From: Opitutia bacterium
GTDB lineage: Bacteria > Verrucomicrobiota > Verrucomicrobiia > Opitutales > Opitutaceae
Reading direction: 5' to 3'
NCBI GenBank assembly: GCA_947461205.1
Contig: CANHJG010000003.1
Span: 1 to 64,000 of the forward strand
DNA: 64,000 nucleotides
The notes below the pieces were generated by a model. That model saw nothing but the letters and a program-made list of their open reading frames with translations, searched no databases and was not told the origin of the DNA. Positions within the stretch are counted from its first letter, which is position 1; every line of letters begins with the position of its first letter. Position numbers and translations under genes: made by a program. This document shows, piece by piece, positions 9,815 through 18,003 of this stretch.

Positions 9815-10347
9815 CCGGGCGGCGCGGTGGGCCCGAGACCGTGGCGGGGGCGCCGGTGCCGCGGCTGCGGGGGCCGATCGCGGGGCGGCCAGAGCGGGGG
9901 GCGGTCGGGGGGTGGTGCCGGGTGGCGAGGTCGGAACAAAGGCGAGGGACAGCTCGCCGTGCGGCGTGAGAAGGTCGGGCACGAGGGCGAGGCCCAGGCC
10001 TGGGGAGGAGTCGCCCTCGGCCGGCGTCGCCCTCTGCCGGCGGAAGCGTTGGAAAAGCGATTTCCGATCTTCGTCGGTGAGGCCCGGGCCCCGGTCGTGG
10101 ACCCCGAGACCGGTGTCGGGACGGGATGGCCGCAGCGCATGACCGGGGTGAGCTCGCCGGGTTTCGGGATCGAAAGAAGCGGTCGGCGGGTGGCCCTTCC
10201 CGCGAGCAGCGGCCTGCGCGACAAGCGCGCCGGGGCTGGGCTCGGGCGAGCGCGGGCCGGTCGACTTTGTCCACGTTGCGGTCGACATCGTCCATTACGC
10301 GGGCTTGCGGCGGGGCCGGGCGTCGCCTAGTTTCAGCGCTCCTTTTC
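9815..10347. other. Gap between valS and gmd, mostly a decayed kinase gene
   Basis: There is no intact gene. The minus strand holds a histidine-kinase ATPase remnant (see next entry). The last 60 bases before 10348 should hold the gmd promoter and ribosome-binding site, but I see no convincing consensus. A weak CAGCGCTCC lies just before the ATG. Confidence 0.5.
9910..10290 (-). pseudogene. Remnant of a histidine kinase ATPase domain
   Basis: Read on the minus strand, this stretch gives [20 protein letters not shown] followed by RRQRATPAEGDSSPGLGLAL and VPDLLTPHGELSLAF. That is the order G1 box, F box, G2 box and terminal strand of an HATPase_c domain. DRGPGL maps to about 10080-10097 and GLGLAL to about 9980-10000. 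No phosphoacceptor helix, start codon or proper stop is present, and after the G2 region the frame runs on into the antisense of valS. It is best read as a kinase gene truncated and eroded between valS and gmd. Confidence 0.5.
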
Positions 10348-11382
10348 ATGAAAAAAGCTCTCATCACCGGCATCACGGGCCAGGACGGATCGTATCTCGC
10401 CGAGCTCCTGCTCACCAAGGGTTACGAGGTGCACGGCGTGATCCGCCGCGCCTCGACCTTCAACACGAGCCGCATCGACCACTTGTATCGCGACCCGCAT
10501 GTCAACGGCGTGAAGCTGCACCTCCACTACGGCGACCTCGCCGATTCCGTGCAGATGGTGAAGCTCCTGTACGAACTCCAGCCGGACGAAATCTACAACC
10601 TCGGCGCGCAGTCGCACGTCCGCGTGTCGTTCGATATTCCCGAATACACGGGCGACGTGGTCGGCCTCGGGTCGGTGCGCATCCTCGAGGCGATCCGCGA
10701 GGCGGGTCTCGTGAAAAAATGCCGGTTCTATCAGGCCTCTTCCTCCGAAATGTATGGCAAGGTCCAGGAAGTCCCCCAGACGGAGACGACACCGTTCTGG
10801 CCGCGTTCGCCCTACGGTTGCGCCAAGATGTACGCCTACTGGCTGACGGTGAATTACCGCGAGAGCTACCATCTCCACGCGTCCAACGGCATTCTTTTCA
10901 ACCACGAGAGCCCGCGCCGCGGCGAGACCTTCGTAACCCGCAAAATCACCCGCGCCGCCACGCGCATCAAACTCGGCCTGCAGGACCGGCTCTACATGGG
11001 CAACCTCGACGCCCGCCGCGACTGGGGCTACGCGAAGGAATATGTCGAGATGATGTGGGTGATGCTCCAACAGGAAACGCCGGACGACTACGTGGTCGCG
11101 ACCAACGAGACGCACTCCGTGAAGGAATTCATCCAGGAAACCTTCGGCCTGCTGAATCTCGACTGGGAGAAATACGTGAGCTACGACGCCCGGTACGAGC
11201 GTCCGGCCGAGGTTGAGTTGCTGATCGGCGATCCCGCGAAAGCGAAGCGCCAGCTTGGCTGGGAGCCGAAGGTCAAATTCAAGGAGCTCGTAAAAATTAT
11301 GACCGAGGCCGACCTCGAACTCGCTAAGCGCGAGGCGCAGATCGCCAATCTGCCCAATCCGTCCCGCGCGCCGTTCGCATGA
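10348..11382 (+). CDS. gmd: GDP-mannose 4,6-dehydratase
   Basis: The 344-residue extended short-chain dehydrogenase converts GDP-mannose to GDP-4-keto-6-deoxymannose, the first step to GDP-L-fucose. The N-terminus has the NADP Rossmann motif [14 protein letters not shown] at residues 8-21. SSSEMYGK supplies the Ser/Glu catalytic positions, and [12 protein letters not shown] supplies the YxxxK pair near residue 156. The ATG at 10348 gives the standard [14 protein letters not shown] start; an in-frame upstream start at 10126 would run through the kinase remnant. It overlaps fcl by four bases (ATGA), showing translational coupling. Confidence 0.95.
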   Translation: MKKALITGITGQDGSYLAELLLTKGYEVHGVIRRASTFNTSRIDHLYRDPHVNGVKLHLHYGDLADSVQMVKLLYELQPDEIYNLGAQSHVRVSFDIPEYTGDVVGLGSVRILEAIREAGLVKKCRFYQASSSEMYGKVQEVPQTETTPFWPRSPYGCAKMYAYWLTVNYRESYHLHASNGILFNHESPRRGETFVTRKITRAATRIKLGLQDRLYMGNLDARRDWGYAKEYVEMMWVMLQQETPDDYVVATNETHSVKEFIQETFGLLNLDWEKYVSYDARYERPAEVELLIGDPAKAKRQLGWEPKVKFKELVKIMTEADLELAKREAQIANLPNPSRAPFA

Positions 11383-12314
11383 GGGTCTACATCGCAGGTC
11401 ACCGCGGCATGGTGGGCGGCGCGCTCGTGCGGCGCTTCGCGCGCGAGCCGGGCACCACGCTGCTCCTCCGCTCGCGCCGCGAGCTCGACCTCACGTCGCA
11501 GTCGGCCGTCGAGGCGTTTTACGCGACGGAAAAGCCCGATGTTGCCATCATCGCCGCGGCGAAAGTCGGCGGTATCCATGCGAACAACACCTACCCGGCC
11601 GAGTTTCTCTGGGAGAATGTCGCGATCGCGGCGAACACGATTCACGGCGCCTACCGGCAGGGCGTGCAACGCCTGCTCTTCCTTGGCAGCTCGTGTATTT
11701 ATCCGAAGCACGCGCCGCAACCGATGCCCGAGGAGTGCCTTCTGACCGGCCCGCTGGAGCCGACGAACGAGGCTTATGCGATTGCGAAAATCACGGGTCT
11801 CAAGCTCGCCCAAGCCTACCGGAAGCAATACGGCGTACTTTTTCACTCCGCGATGCCGACCAATCTCTACGGCCCCGGGGACAACTACCACCTGCAGAAT
11901 TCGCACGTGTTGCCCGCGCTCATCCGCAAATTTCACGAGGCCAAAACCGCCGGCCGCGCCGAGGTCGTGGCCTGGGGCACGGGCACGCCGAAGCGCGAAT
12001 TTCTCCACGTGGACGATCTCGCCGATGCCTGCGCGTTTCTGCTCAAGCTCGATCGTCCGCCGGACTGGATCAATGTCGGCACGGGCTCGGAGGTGAGCAT
12101 CCGCGAACTCACCGAGTGCGTCGCCGCCGTCACAGGATTCGGCGGACGCATCGCGTGGGATGCGACGAAGCCCGACGGCACGCCGCGCAAGCTCATGGAC
12201 GTGTCGCGTCTCGCCGGCTTGGGTTGGCAGGCGAAGATCGCCCTACGCGAAGGCGTGGAAAAGACCTATGCAAGTTTCCTCGCCGAGCAGGCGGCGGGCG
12301 TGCTCCGGGGCTGA
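11379..12314 (+). CDS. fcl: GDP-L-fucose synthase (epimerase/reductase)
   Basis: The 311-residue product carries out the 3,5-epimerisation and NADPH-dependent 4-reduction that follow Gmd. It starts [20 protein letters not shown], the characteristic GxxGMVG cofactor motif of this family. Other family marks are [30 protein letters not shown] and the YxxxK catalytic pair in [15 protein letters not shown]. Its ATG overlaps the gmd stop, so the two enzymes form an operon supplying GDP-fucose, presumably for surface polysaccharide. No fucosyltransferase is next to it. Confidence 0.95.
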   Translation: MRVYIAGHRGMVGGALVRRFAREPGTTLLLRSRRELDLTSQSAVEAFYATEKPDVAIIAAAKVGGIHANNTYPAEFLWENVAIAANTIHGAYRQGVQRLLFLGSSCIYPKHAPQPMPEECLLTGPLEPTNEAYAIAKITGLKLAQAYRKQYGVLFHSAMPTNLYGPGDNYHLQNSHVLPALIRKFHEAKTAGRAEVVAWGTGTPKREFLHVDDLADACAFLLKLDRPPDWINVGTGSEVSIRELTECVAAVTGFGGRIAWDATKPDGTPRKLMDVSRLAGLGWQAKIALREGVEKTYASFLAEQAAGVLRG

Positions 12315-12429
12315 GGCGGGCGAGGGCGCGACCGCGGGCGGGGGCGTCTCCGTCCGCGCAAAGTCTGCGCCGGTCCGATTTTCCCCTTGCGACTTCCGTC
12401 GCACTTTGCGGCGATGACCGCTCGTCTCC

Positions 12430-13573
12430 ATGGTCTCCACCGAAAATCTCAACCAAATCGAATCCATCAAGAAGCGCTCGGGGCATCTATGGAGGTTTCT
12501 TTGACTGCGACCAAAAGCAGCGTGAAATCGAGGCCATGGACGCCCAGATGGGCGCGCCCGATTTTTGGACCAGCAACGAGAAGGCCCAAAAACACATCGC
12601 CAAGCTCAACGCCCTGAAGAAGGCCGTCCTTCCGGTCGTCGCGTTTCAGAAGAAAATCGACGACCTCGCGGTCATGATGGAGCTGATGGAGGGCGAGGAC
12701 GCCGTCGCCCAGGAAGCCTACGACAAGGAGCTCAAGGTCACGCTCGCCGCCCTCGTCGCCGAGCTCGACGAACTGGAAATCGCGTCGTTCCTCACCGGGC
12801 AGTTCGACCGCAACAACGCGATTTTCTCGATCCAGTCCGGAGCTGGCGGCACCGAGTCGAACGACTGGGCGGATATTCTTTTCCGCATGTATTCGCGGTG
12901 GGCGGAGCGGCGGAATTTTACCGTCGAACTCATGGACGTGCAGCCCGGCGACACCGCGGGCATCAGCAAGGCCACCATTCTGATCAAGGGTGAAAATGCC
13001 TACGGCTACGCCAAGGCCGAGCGCGGCGTGCACCGGCTCGTCCGCATCAGCCCCTTCGATTCCAACAAGCGCCGCCACACGTCGTTTTGCGCGGTCGATG
13101 TCGTCGCGGAAATCACCGACGACATCGTGATTGAAATTCCGGAGGGTGAGATCCGCACCGATGTTTACCGCTCCTCCGGCAAGGGAGGGCAGGGCGTCAA
13201 CACCACGGACTCCGCCGTGCGCCTCACGCACATCCCGTCGGGCATCGTCGTCGTCTGCCAAAACGAACGCTCGCAGATCAAGAATAAGGCCACCGCCCTG
13301 AATGTCCTCAAAGCCCGGCTCTACGAAAAGAAGCAAGACGAGCAGCGCGCCGAGATGGACAAATTTTACGGCGAAAAGGGCGAGATTGGGTTCGGTGCGC
13401 AGATCCGCAGCTATGTGCTCCAGCCCTACCAGATGGTGAAGGATCTGCGCACCGGAATCAGCACGAGCGACACCCAGGGCGTCCTCGATGGCGACCTCGA
13501 CCGTTTCATCAACGCCTGGCTCCGGGCGGGTTGCCCGCGTCACCGGAACAAGGATATCCAGATGGAGGAGTGA
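12430..13573 (+). CDS. prfB: Peptide chain release factor 2 (programmed +1 frameshift)
   Basis: RF2 terminates translation at UGA and UAA. The zero frame starts at ATG 12430 and runs 24 codons to an in-frame TGA at 12502-12504. Reading then continues in the +1 frame from 12503 to the stop at 13571-13573, giving 380 residues. The downstream part has the RF2 stop-codon-recognition tripeptide SPF ([11 protein letters not shown], near residue 207) and the peptidyl-hydrolysis motif [17 protein letters not shown], with GGQ near residue 252. Both sit almost exactly where they do in E. coli RF2. The complete coding sequence is therefore join(12430..12501,12503..13573). Calling only one frame would lose the N-terminus. 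Confidence 0.95.
12491..12505 (+). promoter_or_regulatory. prfB programmed frameshift site
   Basis: The site is GGAGG TTT CTT TGA C. A Shine-Dalgarno-like GGAGG (12491-12495) sits three bases before the slippery CTT (12499-12501), the TGA stop (12502-12504) and a following C. This matches the classical prfB autoregulatory signal: low RF2 lets the ribosome pause at UGA, slip +1 and make RF2. Confidence 0.95.
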
Positions 13574-13665
13574 TCAACCGTGTCCGTGCTTCGTGCTCGC
13601 AATCGCCCGCGTCCGTTTGAGGTGGAGCACGAGAACGGTTAGGTGAACGGGCACGTTTTCGCACC

Positions 13666-15084
13666 ATGTCCCACCTGTCCTACGAACACATCCGCTCCAC
13701 GCTCGCCGCGCAGCCATTGTTCGAGGATAAGACGTGGCAGCTCTCCCCCGAGGCGTGGCCGCTGACGCCCGACCAGCACGCGCAGCTCGAGGCCATCGGG
13801 GGCGCCTGTCTGGAGTTTCACCAGGCGTTGGAGACGCTCTATCTGCGGTCCGTGGCTGGGAAAAATCTGCTTCGCAACCAACCGCTGCTCGCGCCGTGGG
13901 TGGCCGAATACCTCGACCGCGGCAAGCCGCCGGCCCTCGTCGCGCACGCCCGTGATCCGAAAAACCGGGGGGCGTTCCCGACCGTGCTACGGCCGGATCT
14001 GTTGCTGACCGACGAGGGTTTTGTGCTGACCGAGCTCGATTCCGTGCCCGGTGGCATTGGGCTCACGGCGTGCTTGAACCGCCTCTACGGCGGCGCGGCG
14101 GATCGCGCGGTGCTCGGCCACGGGGACGCGATGATCCGGAATTTCCACGCCGCGCTCGCGGCGCTGCGCCCCGGTGTGCCGAACCCCCTGATCGCCCTGA
14201 TTGTGAGCGACGAGGCCGCCACCTACCGCCCCGAGATGGAGTGGCTGGCCCACGAGCTGCAGCGGCTCGGCAAGCGCGTGTTTTGTTTGAGGCCCGAGGC
14301 GATTTTTCCCCTCGAAAATTCGCTTTACTACGATTCCGACGGGAACCCGGAGAAGATCGACGTGCTCTACCGGTTCTTCGAGCTCTTCGATTTAGAAAAC
14401 ATCCGCACCAAGCAATTTATTTTCGAATCATGGGAAGCCGGGGAAGTCGCGATCGCTCCGCCGATGCGGCCGTTCCAGGAGGAAAAACTCACGCTCGCGC
14501 TCTTCCACCATCATCTCCTGCAGGACTACTGGGCCGAGGCCTTGAGCGGACGGGCGCTCAAACTTCTGCGCGCGCTCATCCCGCCGTCGTGGATCATCGA
14601 CCCCGCGCCGCTGCCGCCGGGCGCCGTGCTCGACGGTCCGCGCGTCGGGGGCCGTTCGCTCAACGACTGGCGCGGCCTCGCGGGCGCGTCGCAGAAGGAA
14701 CGCGACCTCATCATCAAGATCAGCGGCTACCACGAGACGGCGTGGGGCGCGCGCAGCGTGGTGCTCGGCCGCGATTGTTCGCGCGAGGAGTGGCAGGCGG
14801 GGGTCGAACACGCCATCGCGCTCGCGCCGGCCAACCTGCATCTGCTCCAGGCCTATAAAAAGCCCCGCCGTATTGAGCATCCGCTCTACGAGCCGGGCGT
14901 CGACACCCCGGTGGCGGCGGTGGCGAAGGCCGGGCGGCTCCGCCTCTGCCCCTACTATTTTTTGATCGACGGCCGCGCGCAGCTCTCGGGCGCGCTCGCG
15001 ACGTTTTGCCCGCCGGACAAGAAAATCATCCACGGAATGACCGATGCCGCCCTCCTGCCGTGCCGCGTGGTCGCGGCCGGCTGA
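13666..15084 (+). CDS. ATP-grasp-like protein of unknown function
   Basis: The 472-residue protein is soluble, with no signal peptide or membrane segment. Near residue 105 it has PTVLRPDLLLTDEGF then VLTELDSVPGGIGLTACLNR. The EL(D/N)xxPGGIG pattern resembles the pre-ATP-grasp/ATP-grasp families that include glutathionylspermidine-synthase-like and circularly permuted ATP-grasp enzymes. The C-terminal third has KISGYHETAWGARSVVLG, plausibly a nucleotide-binding Lys strand, and ends in RLCPYYFLIDGRAQLSGALA. I infer an ATP-dependent carboxylate-amine ligase, but the substrate is unknown. It stands alone between prfB and a noncoding stretch. The ATG at 13666 is the natural start (MSHLSYEHIRSTL). 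Confidence 0.6.
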   Translation: MSHLSYEHIRSTLAAQPLFEDKTWQLSPEAWPLTPDQHAQLEAIGGACLEFHQALETLYLRSVAGKNLLRNQPLLAPWVAEYLDRGKPPALVAHARDPKNRGAFPTVLRPDLLLTDEGFVLTELDSVPGGIGLTACLNRLYGGAADRAVLGHGDAMIRNFHAALAALRPGVPNPLIALIVSDEAATYRPEMEWLAHELQRLGKRVFCLRPEAIFPLENSLYYDSDGNPEKIDVLYRFFELFDLENIRTKQFIFESWEAGEVAIAPPMRPFQEEKLTLALFHHHLLQDYWAEALSGRALKLLRALIPPSWIIDPAPLPPGAVLDGPRVGGRSLNDWRGLAGASQKERDLIIKISGYHETAWGARSVVLGRDCSREEWQAGVEHAIALAPANLHLLQAYKKPRRIEHPLYEPGVDTPVAAVAKAGRLRLCPYYFLIDGRAQLSGALATFCPPDKKIIHGMTDAALLPCRVVAAG

Positions 15085-15266
15085 ACGGTCCCGGCGACCG
15101 CGCGTGGCGACGCGGCCGGGCAAGCGGAGCAGTTTCTCTGCGTCATCCGCGCACTGCGTGCTTACGCCTCGGTAGCGGGCGCTGCCCGCTGCTGCGTTGG
15201 TCGCGGCCGGTCCGGCGGTCTGGCCGGTGCGCGCGAAGGCGGATCTGATATCAATCGCCCAAAAAA

Positions 15267-15374
15267 TTCAGACTTTAATTTGCCGGGTCGCCGCGGGCGC
15301 CAGCGAGGGGTGATCCGTCCACTCGCTGGCGCTCGCGGCGACCGAAAAGTCCAGAGTTCAAAGGACGTTGATCT
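15267..15374. repeat. Hairpin element, copy 1
   Basis: The element starts with TTCAGACTTT (15267-15276). It contains a 22-bp inverted repeat with one mismatch (15286-15307 against 15322-15343; outer bases GGTCGCC, inner bases CCAGCGAG) around a 14-base loop. It ends with GGACGTTGATCT (15363-15374). A second copy with the same ends but a different stem lies at 18414-18503. Shared ends with a diverged stem suggest a dispersed or mobile repeat family rather than a gene-specific terminator. Confidence 0.65.
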
Positions 15375-15375
15375 G

Positions 15376-15531
15376 AGTGCGGAGCGCGCCCGGGTGGAAC
15401 CGGGCGATCCGGAGGCGCTCAACCGCCTGGCGGACGCTGACGCCAGCGGTCGGGGCTTCGCGAAAAACGTAAAGGACGCCAACGGCGAACGGCTCAAGGG
15501 CGAGAGCGCATGGCGTCCGGCCAACGGTTGA
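15376..15531 (+). pseudogene. Possible Sel1-like repeat remnant
   Basis: The forward frame gives VEPGDPEALNRLADADASGR followed by GFAKN. This resembles the GDxEALNRLADAYxxGRGVxKN consensus of Sel1/TPR-like repeats. Only one repeat is recognisable, and the frame has no convincing start. It ends at a TGA at 15529-15531. It could be a chance match. Confidence 0.25.
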
Positions 15532-15618
15532 ACATTCCGTGAGCTGGCAAGGCGCGACGGTTTTAGCCGCCGGCCTTTTGGGGAGGGCGCCGGGCTCGGC
15601 GTCCCTCCGGTCGGACCA

Positions 15619-15879
15619 TCAGGCGGCGACGGCTTTGCGGGCCGGGGAGTTGGCAGCGGCCTTCGCGGCTTCGCTGGCGAGCTGGGTAAAGAAGGCATCG
15701 CGGCGTTCGCGGGCGATGAGGACGTCCTTCGTGCCGAGCGAGCGGCGGATGCGCTCCTTGGTGAAGGGGGTCGGGTGGATGGTGTAGTGCAGGAACCAAG
15801 TCCCGTGGTTGTTCCACAGGTGATGGTTCTCGTTCTCCGTGCGGACGCGGATGCCGGGCAGGGTGGCGAGGGTATTCAT
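15619..15879 (-). CDS. Small conserved-looking protein, unknown function
   Basis: The 86-residue product begins MNTLATLPGIRVRTENENHH and continues with HGTWFLHYTIHP, TKERIRRSLGTKD and ARERRDAFF, ending in an Ala/Lys-rich tail. The WFLHYT-RRSLGTKD-A-RRD pattern resembles the N-terminal arm-type DNA-binding segment of tyrosine recombinases, but there is no catalytic domain. It may be a small DNA-binding protein or a stand-alone fragment. The ATG at 15877-15879 lies about 50 bases downstream of a strong terminator-like hairpin on the same strand, so expression could be controlled by attenuation. I do not know its function. Confidence 0.6.
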   Translation of the reverse strand: MNTLATLPGIRVRTENENHHLWNNHGTWFLHYTIHPTPFTKERIRRSLGTKDVLIARERRDAFFTQLASEAAKAAANSPARKAVAA

Positions 15880-16251
15880 GATGCGTGATGTGTCTTTTTG
15901 GGAGTTATCGCGCAGCAGGTTTTGAAAACAAAAAACCGATCTGGGCATCAGATCGGTTTCGTCTTCGGGAGCGTTCTTGGTTCGCTTCCCTTGCGGGTTG
16001 CGCACATCCGAGGCTGTCCCCGATCCACCGTGGCCGCTCCCGGCCCGGTTGGCGGAACCGGCTTTTTGACGGCCAGTTCGTTCCTGATGCAAGGCGCACG
16101 GTGACGATCCTCCGCCGGTCGTCCAGAATATTTTTCGGGAAAATGCCCCAGCGGACACCGGTCCGGCGTCCGCGCCGTGCTTGGCCGCAGCTATCCTCCG
16201 CCGACTGACGGGTTTGCACTGCCCGACTGTCTGGCGTTCGCCGCGGGGCGT
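15880..16251. other. Leader region of the small gene at 15619
   Basis: No gene is seen. It holds the intrinsic-terminator hairpin at 15930-15960 and about 290 bases between that hairpin and the stop of the DUF3500 gene. A promoter for the small gene would be expected here, but no clear -35/-10 pair was found. Confidence 0.45.
15930..15960 (-). terminator. Intrinsic terminator or attenuator hairpin
   Basis: A perfect 11-bp stem (AAACCGATCTG / CAGATCGGTTT) with a five-base loop (GGCAT) is followed on the minus strand by a T run (TTTTTTGTTTT). It is about 50 bases upstream of the small gene's ATG and about 290 bases downstream of the DUF3500 stop. It may terminate the latter or attenuate the former. 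Confidence 0.75.
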
Positions 16252-17286
16252 CTACGGTTTGTGTTCTTTGGCGTAATGCTCGGCGAGCGCGTCGTTGCCG
16301 CCGCCGAAGTCGCCTTTGAAATCGCGGAACACGGTATGGATGTGGTTCGCGTTGTTCTGGGAGTTGTCGAACTCGATGAGGAAGGTCGGGCCTTGGATGC
16401 GGTAATAGGTGGCCTGACTGCGGACCAACGCGCCGGCCCAGGCAAAGGTCACCTGGTCGAGACCAGCCGCGGTGATCTTCGCGAAGGTTTCATCGGCGAG
16501 TTCGGTGCGGCCGCGGGCGGCATAGACTTTGACGAGTCCGAAAAGTTTCGCGCGTTGGGCCGGGGTGAGTTGCGCGGCGGCGATGCCGACTGGAGTGAGC
16601 GGGTCGACGCGGTGTTTGTTGGTCGTGACAATTTCCTTGGGGGCTTCGGCGGCGACGATCGCGACTTTGCGCTGGGCGTCGTCGAGGGCGTTGATGAGGG
16701 CGAGACCGAGGTCTTCCTCTTCGCCGAGGACGCGTTCGCCCTTGCGGGGGCCGGCGAGCACTTCGCCCGGATTGCTGCCGATGAAGGCCGGCGCGAAAAA
16801 CACGTGGGCGCCGTCGATGAGCGTGAAGTTGAACGAGAGGTGGTGGCCTTCGAAGCGCCAGCCCCAGGAATTTTTTTCCGACGGTGTGCCGAAGATTGTG
16901 ATCAGGTAATTGCTCGGGTCGCGGCGGCCGGGCGGGGTGTCCTTTTCCAGTTCCTTCAACACGAGTTCCATCGACATGATGGCTTCGGCGCGGACGATGC
17001 CGCGCTGGCCGAGACCGGTGCGGAGGAGGGCGAGGCCGAGGGCGCGCTGCGCCTCGTTCATCTGTTTCAACGCCAGACCCTGGCGCGGTACGGGGGTGAA
17101 AAACCAATTTTCGCGCTCCTTGTCGGTGAGGGGAAAGGTGGCCTGTTTCTGCTGCGCAGGATCGAGGGCGCCGAGGAATTTCTGGGCGGCACCGAACATG
17201 TCCGTCGCCGGCGCATGGGCGCGGGCGAGGGACGCAACGATGAACAGGCCGAGGGCGGCGAGGAGAACGCGGTGGGGGGAGCGCAT
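16252..17286 (-). CDS. DUF3500 family secreted protein
   Basis: The 344-residue product has a clear signal peptide (hydrophobic LLAALGLFIVASLARAHA, cleavage near residue 25), so it is exported. The mature part has LTDKERENWFFTPVPRQGL and LKQMNEAQRALGLALL. It also has WGWRFEGHHLSFNFTLIDG, FFAPAFIGSNP and a near-C-terminal IQGPTFLIEFDNSQNNANHI. These match DUF3500, a family found in planctomycetes, verrucomicrobia and others; its biochemical role is not established to my knowledge. Conserved HH and EFDN-HIH residues suggest metal or ligand binding (inference). It is a single gene flanked by noncoding DNA. Confidence 0.8.
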   Translation of the reverse strand: MRSPHRVLLAALGLFIVASLARAHAPATDMFGAAQKFLGALDPAQQKQATFPLTDKERENWFFTPVPRQGLALKQMNEAQRALGLALLRTGLGQRGIVRAEAIMSMELVLKELEKDTPPGRRDPSNYLITIFGTPSEKNSWGWRFEGHHLSFNFTLIDGAHVFFAPAFIGSNPGEVLAGPRKGERVLGEEEDLGLALINALDDAQRKVAIVAAEAPKEIVTTNKHRVDPLTPVGIAAAQLTPAQRAKLFGLVKVYAARGRTELADETFAKITAAGLDQVTFAWAGALVRSQATYYRIQGPTFLIEFDNSQNNANHIHTVFRDFKGDFGGGNDALAEHYAKEHKP

Positions 17287-17384
17287 GTCCGATCAGATGC
17301 TGCAATCCCCGGAGGTGGCAAGCGCGCACGCGGGGATGACGCAGTCCTCGGTCCGGCCGAGGGACGGGCGGGGGCGACCACGTC

Positions 17385-17562
17385 GAACGGGATCGCCGGC
17401 ACGCTACCGAGGGGCGAGCGCGGGTTGACCTGGGTCCTGGTGGTGGGGCGCTCGCCGAAGCCGTGAGCAGCGGATTGCCCCGCGTACCGGGCTTCAGCGT
17501 GGCGGCATCGCCGGCGATCGTCACCGTGACGGTGTCGCCGGATTCCGCCTGAGCCGGAGCGA
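17385..17562 (-). pseudogene. Fragment of an unidentified protein C-terminus
   Basis: The minus strand gives SGDTVTVTIAGDAATLKPGT, then in a shifted frame ERPTTRTQVNPRSPLGSVPA and IPFDVV. This looks like the C-terminal beta-sandwich tail of a secreted protein, with at least one frameshift. I cannot name the family. Confidence 0.3.
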
Positions 17563-17598
17563 TTCACTCGGAGTTTTTTTTAGCGATGAAATTTAGGT

Positions 17599-17970
17599 TC
17601 AGGCTTGGCGCGATGCGAGGGCATGGCCGTTGGGTCGGGCAGTGAGTTTTTCGAGCCACCCGACCCACCGGTCGCGGGGCGCGGGGCCGTCGAGGGCGAG
17701 TTTGAGCGTCGCCTTGCCGTGGGCGCGGCTGAAGAATGCGGCGCGGGTGAACAGCCGCCAGCGCAGCGTCGCCCACTCGCACCGGCCGAGCTGGCCGAGT
17801 CGGCGCTGCAGCAGCCCGCACCGGTTGTAGGCTGGGATCGCCCGATGGCACGCCGCTTCCGTCACCCAAAAACTGCGACAGCACAGCCCCTTGATCCCGC
17901 ACGGCCGGCCCAGTTCCTTGCGGCGGTCTTGAAGGTCGGCGCGACCATGGCAGCGTCGGCCTCACCGCCA
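17599..17970 (-). pseudogene. C-terminal remnant of an IS1380/IS4-like transposase
   Basis: One minus-strand frame, open from a TGA near 17970 to a TGA at 17599-17601, reads RADLQDRRKELG, CCRSFWVTEAACHRAI, AYNRCGLLQRRLGQL, TLRWRLFTRAAFFSR, GKATLKLAL and LEKLTARPNG. The order (N)RxxDLK, FWATEA, AYN, LQR, TLRxRLFT is the usual C-terminus of DDE transposases of the IS1380/IS4 type. The DDE catalytic core is missing, so this is an insertion-sequence fossil. No terminal inverted repeats were identified. Confidence 0.55.
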
Positions 17971-18003
17971 ATGCGTCGGTCTGACTGGACGGCCGATGGG
18001 TGA

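Larger units (their letters stand above)
15085..15618. other. Gap with hairpin element and no intact gene
   Basis: It contains a short GC hairpin (AGCGGGCGCTGCCCGCT, about 15172-15188), the long hairpin element at 15267-15374, and a short open stretch resembling a Sel1-type repeat remnant. No complete gene is seen on either strand. Confidence 0.5.

Noticed and set aside
4112-10288. A 2058-codon minus-strand open frame covering glnD, valS and the kinase remnant.
   Set aside because: Only 4112-6940 shows GlnD domains; the rest is antisense to valS, which has far better motifs. High GC keeps antisense frames open. The true start is ATG 6938-6940.
15162-15698. A possible gene on the minus strand in the gap after the ATP-grasp-like gene.
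   Set aside because: The translation is Pro/Arg/Ser-rich without domains and runs through the hairpin element and the small gene at 15619.
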